Assembly (NCBI GenBank): GCA_964626565.1
Contig: CAZVFX010000056.1
Location: forward strand, 1-46,358
Source of the DNA: CAZVFX01 sp964626565
Lineage (GTDB): Bacteria; Myxococcota_A; UBA9042; CAIXZC01
Direction: 5' to 3'
Length of the DNA: 46,358 nucleotides
Below are positions 32,996-40,016 of the stretch, piece by piece. Numbering within the stretch: the first letter of the stretch is position 1; every line of letters starts with the position of its first letter. Both the position numbers and the translations under genes were made by a program. The notes beneath the pieces are model-generated. The model searched no databases and was not told the DNA's origin. It saw only the letters and a program-made list of their open reading frames with translations.

Positions 32996-35799
32996 TCCAT
33001 CCCTCCGAATTTCAGCTCTTTTTTCAACCACTCCAAATCCACACAGTCTTCGATCTCGCCAAAGAAGAGGCCCTCGAAATCGTCCCATTTCACCTTCTGT
33101 GCCGGGGGCCAGAAGACGCGGTTGTTAATCGCGTCCACCACTCCTTCGGCGCATTCTTTGGCGCTGGTGATGAGGCCCGCGTCGAGGTCCTTCCAGACGG
33201 CCACGCCGGTTCGGGACACCGCCTTGGGGAGGTTGAAATAGCCGCACTCCACGGCAGAGCCGTACTGTTGCTCAAGCATCATGCGGTAGAGGGGAAGCTG
33301 GAGGTCCTTCCACCGCTTCGGCTTTCCGTCGCGTTCCAGGCACATGAACTCAGGCTCATCCCCTGCCGCGGGAGCCAGATGAGCCGATGCCGGGTCGACG
33401 GGAGTGTCCGACGACTTGTAGTCCAGCACCCGGTAGCGGTCGTCTTCGTGTTTGTCGATGCGGTCCAGCTTTCCCGATACGGTCATCCCGCCGATATCGA
33501 TGGTCAGCGTCTGTTCGGCCTGAACGATGCGCCAGCCTTCGGCCCTCAGACCGGCCTGGACTGTGGCGGCCGCGCGCAGGCGCTGGCGAATGGCGTCCAG
33601 TTGGATAAGCAGAGCGGCCGGAAGGTTGTCGCCGAAATGCTGCCGCACCCACCATTCGGCGCGCCTGATCAGCGAGTCGGCTATTTCGTCAGGGTCGGTA
33701 GCGTCGCGGCTGCCCGGGTCTCTTCCGAACAGTTCCAGGGCCATGTGACACGCGGTGCCAAACTGCCCTGCATCCATTTCGCTCTTGCCCGGGACCACGG
33801 CGTCCATGCCCAGCACGCTGCCCAGGTAGAACCTGAACGGGCATTGCAGGTAACCGCGGAAACGAGTGACGGACAGCCGCCGGGGCGTATCGACCTTGCG
33901 AGGCCGCAGCCTCCAGGTCGCAGTCTCCGGCACCGCTGCACCTGCGTCCGCCACATCGAGAAACAGCTTTGTGGTGCGCTGGGGCAGGACGTCGTCGGGA
34001 CATAAAAACATCAGGCGGGAGGGCCTTAGCGGGTCGCCGGAACTGCTGGTGCGCCCGACCAGTAGGTTGAGGCTGCCTTCATCCTTTCTGCACTCAAGCA
34101 TGGCTGACAGGAGATAAACGTCACGGGCGAAGCGGTCGTCGTTGGTTTTCAGACCCAGTTTGCCCCGAGCCCGGTCGGGAAGGAACGGGTCTCCCACCAC
34201 CGCTTCCGGGACTTTCCCGTCGTTCATGCCCGTCACCACCAGGTGGGGTGCGTCATCCCAGTGAAGTTCCAACCATCCTTCCAGGTCGATACTGCCCGCC
34301 TGGCGCTCCGGGTAGTGGACCAGCGCCTGCAAACCGAGTTTGAAGAGGGCCATTCTGTCGCTGGAAGTCAAGCCAAGTTCGTCGAACACGCCCCCGCCGA
34401 GTTGAGTTGCCAGCCGGGTGACCTCCTGGGCTGCGGTGGCAAATTCGCGGTCCGCCTTGTCCTGGCGATCGAGGGAGCGAGCTTCATACACTTCGGACAG
34501 GAAGCCGAGGAGGCCATCGGCAAAGCCGGCGCCTTCCAGGCGAGTGAGTTGTTCCGAGACCGTAAGCCAGGCGGCCTGCACCATTTCCGGCGGGTCGACA
34601 GCGGCTTCCAGCATCTCGCCCAGGGAGGCAAAGGTGGGCGGAATGTGATCGGCGAGGAAGGCATCCAGCTCCGTCAACACCCCGGAAGGATGAACGTGCT
34701 TGTGCCTGCCTGCAATCAGCTTCAGCATGTCCGGATGCCGCACCAGCGCGCCAAAGGCCTCGGACGAACCGTCGGTTGCCAGCTCGTTGAGCATCTCGAC
34801 GAGCATAACCAGCGCATGGTTCGCGGTGGGCTCTCCCCCGGGGCTGTAGGCCTCCGCCCCTTCCAGGTCAAGGCTCTGAGTCAGGAAGGGGATCATCTCC
34901 CGGTCGGGCACACCGATGGCCAGCTCCTCCGGCGCCAGTGGGCCGCTTCCCATGAGCCGGACAACGGCCCCGGCCTGGTCCCGGGGTTTCTCCACCAGAT
35001 GCAGATTGTCGTCGGGAATCTCCAGGCGCCGGGAAACCCACGCCTTCCGTAGGGGCCTGCCCCAGCAGTCGAACGTATCAGCAAGCTCTTCCGGCGCATG
35101 CACAAAGACGTCCACCGGAACCTGTTGTGAGACACGGTCCAGGGCAGCGATAGCGAGGGGGGAAGGGTCCGGCACTGCGAACAGGACGACCCGCTCCACT
35201 GTCTCGTTCAGGACTGGATTGGCCGCGGCTTCTTTGCGTAATTCGTTGGGGTCGCGCAGGCCGAGGCTTCCCAGCTTCGCCAGGTAGGCTCGCTCCAATT
35301 CGGACAGCGCGGCCCAACGTTCCGGTTCGTCCAGGGAGCCGAGGGTTTCGGCAACCTCAGCAATGCCAAGACCGTTTTCGCCCAGCACGTTGCGCAGCTC
35401 GTAGATGCGCCGGGCCACGCCCAGCAGCCACCGAAAATCCCGGGGCGTCTCGGAGTGGCCGATGACCGGAGCGGCCAGGGCCTCGGAACAACTGTTCAGC
35501 ACATCGACCCAGACGGCCAGCGATTCGCTGCGGTCCGCGCCGGGGACAGACCCACCTGCGATCGCCAGGAACGTGTCGGGAGCCAGAACGGAAGGGGGAA
35601 GTACGGCCGCGTCCTTCCGGGAGGCCATGAGGGCGAGGTGTTCCCGGAGGCGACGGCCGGAGTGGCGGGTGGGGACGATGATCAGCAGATTGCTCAAATC
35701 GCAGGTGTTGCCGGGAGTGGTGGGGAGGAGGCGCTCCGCGGCCAGGTGGAGGACCGGCTTGTCCCAGCCTAAGAAGTGTAGCTTTGGTCCATGTCCCAT
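32992..35799 (-). CDS. addB: AddB-like nuclease subunit
   Basis: 935 residues from ATG 35799. The N-terminal half has the LLIIVPTRHSGRRLREHL region of AddB/RexB proteins but no GxGKT Walker A, so this subunit probably does not hydrolyse ATP. The C-terminal PDDEXK_1-type nuclease domain begins at RFRGYLQCPFRFYLG and has VSGKLDRIDKH, RVLDYKSSDT and LQLPLYRMM. The CxxC-rich iron-sulfur clasp of Bacillus AddB was not found at the end. The gene is followed by AddA with a 4-base overlap, as expected for a complex whose subunits are made in step. It acts with AddA in processing DNA ends before RecA loading (family knowledge). Confidence 0.82.
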   Translation of the reverse strand: MGHGPKLHFLGWDKPVLHLAAERLLPTTPGNTCDLSNLLIIVPTRHSGRRLREHLALMASRKDAAVLPPSVLAPDTFLAIAGGSVPGADRSESLAVWVDVLNSCSEALAAPVIGHSETPRDFRWLLGVARRIYELRNVLGENGLGIAEVAETLGSLDEPERWAALSELERAYLAKLGSLGLRDPNELRKEAAANPVLNETVERVVLFAVPDPSPLAIAALDRVSQQVPVDVFVHAPEELADTFDCWGRPLRKAWVSRRLEIPDDNLHLVEKPRDQAGAVVRLMGSGPLAPEELAIGVPDREMIPFLTQSLDLEGAEAYSPGGEPTANHALVMLVEMLNELATDGSSEAFGALVRHPDMLKLIAGRHKHVHPSGVLTELDAFLADHIPPTFASLGEMLEAAVDPPEMVQAAWLTVSEQLTRLEGAGFADGLLGFLSEVYEARSLDRQDKADREFATAAQEVTRLATQLGGGVFDELGLTSSDRMALFKLGLQALVHYPERQAGSIDLEGWLELHWDDAPHLVVTGMNDGKVPEAVVGDPFLPDRARGKLGLKTNDDRFARDVYLLSAMLECRKDEGSLNLLVGRTSSSGDPLRPSRLMFLCPDDVLPQRTTKLFLDVADAGAAVPETATWRLRPRKVDTPRRLSVTRFRGYLQCPFRFYLGSVLGMDAVVPGKSEMDAGQFGTACHMALELFGRDPGSRDATDPDEIADSLIRRAEWWVRQHFGDNLPAALLIQLDAIRQRLRAAATVQAGLRAEGWRIVQAEQTLTIDIGGMTVSGKLDRIDKHEDDRYRVLDYKSSDTPVDPASAHLAPAAGDEPEFMCLERDGKPKRWKDLQLPLYRMMLEQQYGSAVECGYFNLPKAVSRTGVAVWKDLDAGLITSAKECAEGVVDAINNRVFWPPAQKVKWDDFEGLFFGEIEDCVDLEWLKKELKFGGME

Positions 35800-36106
35800 T
35801 TTGCCGCCTCGGCAGTTCCGGCCCTACGAAGGCCCCTCGCTCGCTCTCGGGGTACGGATGGTAACCGATTGTAGCGGTGTGGGGGCGGCAAGGGAACAGA
35901 AAAAAAGGCCGGTTGGTTCAGCGTGCAGATCCTGCACACGAGGTGCTGATCTTTCCCAAATGTGCACGCGTACGGGAGGAATGCGGTGCCAGGCACACAC
36001 AGTTGCAGCGTTGCCAATCCCCTTGTACTTACACGCTTTTTATGGTTAGATTACCCTATGGCATGCCGGTTGCAATTGAATGCACCGTTCAGGTAAGGAG
36101 GGAGTT
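35800..36106. other. Divergent intergenic region with REP-like repeat and promoter-like sites
   Basis: These 307 bases separate the AddB-like gene from a lipoprotein gene. They hold the inverted-repeat copy at 35806-35855. On the minus strand TACAAT (35868-35873) could be a -10 box for the AddB-like gene, but its -35 partner is weak. On the plus strand TTGTAC and TTAGAT, 17 apart, lie before the lipoprotein gene, also weak. The rest shows no gene. Confidence 0.45.
35806..35855 (-). repeat. 50-base intergenic REP-like repeat, copy A
   Basis: Reverse-oriented partner of 36769-36818; about 43 of 50 positions match. The core is GAGCGAGGGGCCTTCG. It lies a few bases upstream of the AddB-like start, so it may be in the transcript leader. 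Short CCCC/GGGG arms can pair. Confidence 0.75.
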
Positions 36107-36766
36107 ATGAGCAGTCGTTTCTGCATTAGCGTACTTGCCGCAGCGGTGTTTCTCGCCGGGTGCATTGAGTCAAACCCGCAGCCCGCCCCGGTCGGAGGCA
36201 ACGACGCCGGCGGCGGGAATCTGGCCGGCGACACGGGAGTCCCCACCTCTCTCGACGGCAATGCCTGGAGCGCGGACAGCGTTTCCCCGGAGGTAGCTAC
36301 CCCCGAAGACTTGGGCGGCATGGAAGTTCACGACCTGGTCCCTGACCTCCCCTTGGATCTGTGGGAGGTGGAAATCGGGCCTGACGACTCGTCGGGAGAA
36401 TTGGAAGGTGGCACACTGCCCGACCTGGGGACAGACCTGGGCATCGACCCGGCGGAATTGGCGGAATGCATTGAGATGTACAGCGGCTGCGGCTGCGAAA
36501 TGGGATGCGCCGACGGTTTCTGGTCGGTGGTGTTCTATCCCGCGGAGGCCGGGGAATTCAAAGAGGACTTCAGTCCGCCGCCGGAACTGCTGGAGGTTGC
36601 TCTGGCAATGTACGACTGCTCAATCTGCTCCTGCGAAGAGGGGTGGCAGTTGAAGCAAAACGGAGAGTGGGTTGGAACGGACGCCGAAGGGTTCTGCACG
36701 TTCCTATTGCTGCACCAGGCGGAGTGTGGCGGCTGCCTCGTCCCCTGGCAGGGAGGGTGTTGCTGA
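36107..36766 (+). CDS. Small acidic lipoprotein, CESNPQPAP family copy 1
   Basis: 219 residues from ATG 36107, with GGAGGGAG five bases upstream. The signal ends in FLAGC, and the mature protein begins CIESNPQPAP, nearly the same as the next gene (CLESNPQPAP). An acidic, Gly/Asp-rich linker of about 100 residues leads to a Cys-rich end (YSGCGCEMGCADGFW, CSICSCEEGW, CGGCLVPWQGGCC). No known enzyme domain was recognised. The two neighbours share the mature N-terminus and probably arose by duplication or share a sorting need. Function unknown. Confidence 0.75.
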   Translation: MSSRFCISVLAAAVFLAGCIESNPQPAPVGGNDAGGGNLAGDTGVPTSLDGNAWSADSVSPEVATPEDLGGMEVHDLVPDLPLDLWEVEIGPDDSSGELEGGTLPDLGTDLGIDPAELAECIEMYSGCGCEMGCADGFWSVVFYPAEAGEFKEDFSPPPELLEVALAMYDCSICSCEEGWQLKQNGEWVGTDAEGFCTFLLLHQAECGGCLVPWQGGCC

Positions 36767-36768
36767 CA

Positions 36769-36818
36769 GTACCCCGAGCGCGAGCGAGGGGCCTTCGCTG
36801 TGCCAGCACTGCCGAGTC
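36769..36818 (+). repeat. 50-base intergenic REP-like repeat, copy B
   Basis: It fills nearly all of the 67-base gap between the two CESNPQPAP lipoprotein genes. It matches 35806-35855 in inverted orientation at about 43 of 50 positions. The two copies bracket the first lipoprotein gene. Confidence 0.75.
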
Positions 36819-36833
36819 TCGAAGGAGGACCGC

Positions 36834-37946
36834 ATGAAGATCATGGTTGCCCTAACTTTGTTTGCATGTTTGGGCCTGTGTTTTGCCGGCTGCCTGGAGT
36901 CGAATCCGCAGCCGGCTCCGGGTTCGGGAAACGAAACGGAGGACCCGCAGGGTCCGGACGATAAGCGCGCCGACGTGTTGGAACCGCCCGGAGCGGAGGA
37001 TACGGCCAACGAGCCCATCGATGGCACCCACGACGCCGGTGCTCCCGACCTGCCGATGATTGACTTGACTGAGGATGAGGTGGCGACCCCGGTTGACGTG
37101 GTTGAGGATGAGGTGGAGCCCCCGGTTGACATGATCGAGGAAGACGTGGCGCCTCAGCCCGAGTATCACCCGCTGTACGATTTCGTGGGTGCAATCAAGA
37201 TTTTGGAACGCACCGAGCCCGATGGGAAGGTAGGCCAGACTTCATTAGAGGCCCTGCTCTACGACGGTCCGTCCATGCCTTTCTGGGGGAGCCATCTGGA
37301 GTCCTCAGGTGACTGCGCCTATTACCAGAACCTGATTCAACCCAAGTGCGACCCGGAATGTGAGCCGTGGGTGGAATTCTGCGGGCTGGACAAGCAATGC
37401 TATCCCAGCCCCCAGCGGGCCTCCGCTGGTACGATCACCTTCGATGGTCTGGCGGTTCCGGCGACGCTAACACCCGACAATACCGCCTGGTACCACATTG
37501 AGTGGGAGCAGCCTGAAGACCTGTTCACTCCGGATAGCGAGATCCTGGTTTCCGCGGACGGAGCCGAGGTCCCCGCGTTCGAGGTTGAGTTGTCGGGTGT
37601 GGGAGATATGGCAGCCGCGTGGGGCGGGATGTACACCCTGGAGGACGGCAAGGACAACGAGTTTGCGTGGACTCCTCAGGGGGACGGCTCGATCATGGAG
37701 CTGGCCATCGTCACCGGTTGGCACGGCGCGCCGCCGCCGGCCATGATCTGGTGCTCTGCTCCGGACGAGGCGGGGAAGATCGTCGTGCCCCAGAAATTCG
37801 TTGAAGCGTTCCCTCCGGCGGGCGGCGTCGGCCTGTTCCAGCACATTTCCTGGGCCAACCGGGTGAAACGCAAAGTCGTGGAGGGCCCGTTCGGACTCAT
37901 CCAGGTGGCAGTCATGAGCGAACTGATGTTCTCAATTAGTCACTGA
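36834..37946 (+). CDS. Lipoprotein, CESNPQPAP family copy 2
   Basis: 370 residues from ATG 36834, preceded by AAGGAGG. The lipobox ends at CFAGC, and the mature start is CLESNPQPAP. An Asp/Glu/Pro-rich linker contains a repeated unit (VATPVDVVEDEVEPPVDMIEEDV) and leads to a beta-rich domain of about 240 residues. This has Cys near its start (DCAYYQNLIQPKCDPECEPW, GLDKQCYP) and the pattern WYHIEWEQPEDLF, WGGMYTLEDGKDNEFAW and AIVTGWHG. No family was recognised. Its stop is one base from the stop of the convergent gene. Confidence 0.75.
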   Translation: MKIMVALTLFACLGLCFAGCLESNPQPAPGSGNETEDPQGPDDKRADVLEPPGAEDTANEPIDGTHDAGAPDLPMIDLTEDEVATPVDVVEDEVEPPVDMIEEDVAPQPEYHPLYDFVGAIKILERTEPDGKVGQTSLEALLYDGPSMPFWGSHLESSGDCAYYQNLIQPKCDPECEPWVEFCGLDKQCYPSPQRASAGTITFDGLAVPATLTPDNTAWYHIEWEQPEDLFTPDSEILVSADGAEVPAFEVELSGVGDMAAAWGGMYTLEDGKDNEFAWTPQGDGSIMELAIVTGWHGAPPPAMIWCSAPDEAGKIVVPQKFVEAFPPAGGVGLFQHISWANRVKRKVVEGPFGLIQVAVMSELMFSISH

Positions 37947-37947
37947 G

Positions 37948-39846
37948 CTACTCATATATCAAGTTCAGCTTCGGTCTCAAGGACGGATCGTCGGAGTACT
38001 CCCGGGACGGGATGCGCATGTCCATGCCGCTTTCATCTTCGTTGGTGGCCCACAGGAGCAGGCCGTGGTTAGTGGGCGGCTGCGTGATCCAGGCTTGAGC
38101 CGCGGACGACACGTCGAAGGTCTTCCACTCGTAGAGCCCGGTGGGCCACATCTTCGTATCCAGCGCCTCGATGTCGGCATCGACTCCGTCCAGCCCTACG
38201 TACGCGGCGGCCCATGGCGAATTGTTCGCCGCTTTTTCGGAGGTGGCCTGGTACTCCTCCCAATGTTTCAGCACCCGGTGCACCTGTACTACGCGGTCGA
38301 TCCCCTGCTCATTGGGGAGCCAGCCCGGCTTTGACTGCCACTGGAAGTACACGTTGAGGGTCGCGCCGAGAATCTGGGTGCCCTGAGGAATTGACGACGT
38401 GTCGAACCGAATCAGCGAGCGCTTCTTCTGGAACTCACCTGTCTTGCCGACGATGATGAAGCCATCGCCGCCGTGGTTGTTGGAGCCTTCCAGCCAGCAG
38501 TCCGCGACTGCAGTCAAGGTGACGCACTCATCCCCCTCGACAAACTCGCAGGCTCCCCCGGAACAGATGTCGATTGTGCACGGGTCGTCGTCCTCGCACT
38601 CCATGTCGGAAGCGCAACAACCGGATTGGAGGAACTGGCACTCACCGGTGCCGGTGATGCACTTGTTGACCGTGCACGGGTCGTCATCATCGCATTCGCT
38701 ATCGAAAGCGCAACAGCCGGGCCACGATTCGTGGACGCAGACGTTGTCCTCGCACAGATCCAGGGTACAGGGCAAACCGTCGTCGCACTGGGAGTCCAGA
38801 ATACAGCACTCACCGGTGGGGGTACTAACGCAGGTCGCGGCCACGCAGTCATCCGAGGTGCAGGGGTCGCCGTCGTCGCAATGGGTGTTGTTGGAGCAGC
38901 AGTTGGGGATCGGGTTGGTCTGGCAGAACCCGTTGACGCACGCGACCTCAGTGCACTCTCCGGAAGCGCCGCAGTCTTCGATCTCGGTGCAGCAGTTTGC
39001 GACAGTTTCGTGGATACATTCATAGAACACGCACGAGTCCGTTGTGCAGGCACTCTCGTCCGCACAATCGGCGTCATCGATGCAACAATCCGGGACCTCG
39101 GCGTGGACGCACGCTCCGTCGTCCGTACAGGTGTCCAGCGTGCAGCCGTTGCCATCGCCGCACTCCTGGTCCGATTCGCAACATCCCAGGCTCTGAAAGA
39201 CGCACGTGTTGTTCACGCACGTGTCCGCGGTGCAATCGTCGAGGTCGTTGCATTCGGTGTCCAATACGCAGCAGTTGGAGTCCAGACCGTACTGGCACTG
39301 GTACCCATCCAGTGTCACGATGCAGGCATCGATGGTGCAAGGATTATCGTCGTCGCATTCCGAATCGGCAGTGGGGCCGCTGCAACAAAGCGGGTCCGGA
39401 CCCGCTTCATGGACACAGGCGTTGTCCTCGCACAGGTCGACGTTGCACAGGTCTTGGTCCACGCAGTGTGCGTCTTCGATGCACGTGACACACTCCCCCT
39501 TCGGCAGCAGACAGTAGGGCCTTGTTTCCACGAAGCAGTCGTTATCCGAAGCGCACTCGGGGCCGACGTCGTCGCCTATCTCCACGACTTCCGGCGGTTC
39601 CTCCACCGTATCAGCGGTTTCCCCGGTCGTCGCCTCCATGGGAGTCGAATCCGCCAACGCTTCTTCAGCGACCGGTACATCGGCCGGCTCTTCGATGTCG
39701 GCCGTTCCTTTGCCATCGAATGCGTCCCCGGGGGTTATCGTGCCATCTCCGCCGGTGTTGTCTATCACCTTGGTTGCACAGCCTCCCGCAGCAAAGAGCA
39801 GTAAGCTAATGGCCACCAAACCTCGCCCCAAGCCTAGACGCAGCAT
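37948..39846 (-). CDS. CTDC-repeat lipoprotein with C-terminal DNRLRE domain
   Basis: 632 residues. ATG 39846 is chosen because GGGAGG stands seven bases upstream; GTG 39852 abuts that site and is too close. The lipobox ends at AAGGC. After an acidic linker come about ten units of the form CDDxxPCTxDxC...CV...CC (Dictyostelium CTDC-like), roughly 130-430. The last 185 residues look like a DNRLRE (CBM96-type) domain: VADCWLEGS, KKRSLIRFDTSSIP, GATLNVYFQW, FDVSSAAQAWI, GLLLWA and LRPKLNLIYE. DNRLRE domains in other proteins bind polysaccharides or sit on surface fibres. So this is probably a stalked surface binding protein. Confidence 0.83.
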   Translation of the reverse strand: MLRLGLGRGLVAISLLLFAAGGCATKVIDNTGGDGTITPGDAFDGKGTADIEEPADVPVAEEALADSTPMEATTGETADTVEEPPEVVEIGDDVGPECASDNDCFVETRPYCLLPKGECVTCIEDAHCVDQDLCNVDLCEDNACVHEAGPDPLCCSGPTADSECDDDNPCTIDACIVTLDGYQCQYGLDSNCCVLDTECNDLDDCTADTCVNNTCVFQSLGCCESDQECGDGNGCTLDTCTDDGACVHAEVPDCCIDDADCADESACTTDSCVFYECIHETVANCCTEIEDCGASGECTEVACVNGFCQTNPIPNCCSNNTHCDDGDPCTSDDCVAATCVSTPTGECCILDSQCDDGLPCTLDLCEDNVCVHESWPGCCAFDSECDDDDPCTVNKCITGTGECQFLQSGCCASDMECEDDDPCTIDICSGGACEFVEGDECVTLTAVADCWLEGSNNHGGDGFIIVGKTGEFQKKRSLIRFDTSSIPQGTQILGATLNVYFQWQSKPGWLPNEQGIDRVVQVHRVLKHWEEYQATSEKAANNSPWAAAYVGLDGVDADIEALDTKMWPTGLYEWKTFDVSSAAQAWITQPPTNHGLLLWATNEDESGMDMRIPSREYSDDPSLRPKLNLIYE

Positions 39847-39883
39847 TTTCACACCTCCCTTGTGGGCAGCGATTACGCACCTG

Positions 39884-39912
39884 ATTGTAGCCTAAAACGG
39901 GGGTCAGGCCAA
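39884..39912 (-). promoter_or_regulatory. Sigma70-like promoter for the CTDC/DNRLRE lipoprotein gene
   Basis: On the minus strand TTGGCC (39907-39912) and TACAAT (39884-39889) are 17 bases apart. The -10 box matches the consensus at five of six positions. It lies about 40 bases before the start codon. The word GGGGGTCAGGCC overlaps the -35 region. Confidence 0.5.
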
Positions 39913-39939
39913 CCGAACTGGTGCGCCTCCTCGTTTTCC

Positions 39940-39970
39940 TTGACTTCGCGCGTAGCGCACGGCATTAATA
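39940..39970 (+). promoter_or_regulatory. Possible promoter for the MscS-type gene
   Basis: TTGACT (39940-39945) matches the -35 consensus at five of six. The best -10 candidate (TTAATA at 39965) is 19 bases away. A palindrome, GCGC-GTA-GCGC, lies between them and could be an operator. Spacing is long, so this is tentative. Confidence 0.3.
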
Positions 39971-40016
39971 GCACGACTTTGTTTAGCTAATGATAAGGAC
40001 GCCTAGCGGAGTAGCT

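Larger units (their letters stand above)
1425..36438. repeat. Dispersed 12-mer GGGGACAGACCT (13 exact copies)
   Basis: Exact copies on the + strand start at 1425, 2147, 2250, 21157 and 36427. Exact copies in the reverse sense (AGGTCTGTCCCC) start at 5554, 11028, 12026, 12386, 15226, 23825, 28598 and 29861. Eleven-base versions are at 2306, 17875 and 35542. All lie in coding DNA, and they are read as GDRP, GTDL, GQTC or VCPQ depending on frame. By chance about 0.006 copies would be expected in 46 kb, counting both strands with even base use. Four copies fall in homologous CPxDC modules, so they are not fully independent; nine are in unrelated contexts. Confidence 0.85.

Noticed and set aside
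29384..33128. Plus-strand frames across the transposase unit and the AddA-like gene.
   Set aside because: They lie opposite genes with clear motifs, and no export signal or domain was recognised in them.
1425..36438. Reading the 12-mer as a Chi site for the AddAB-like enzyme.
   Set aside because: Copies occur in both orientations in similar numbers and 12 bases is long for Chi. There is no direct support beyond the enzyme being present.
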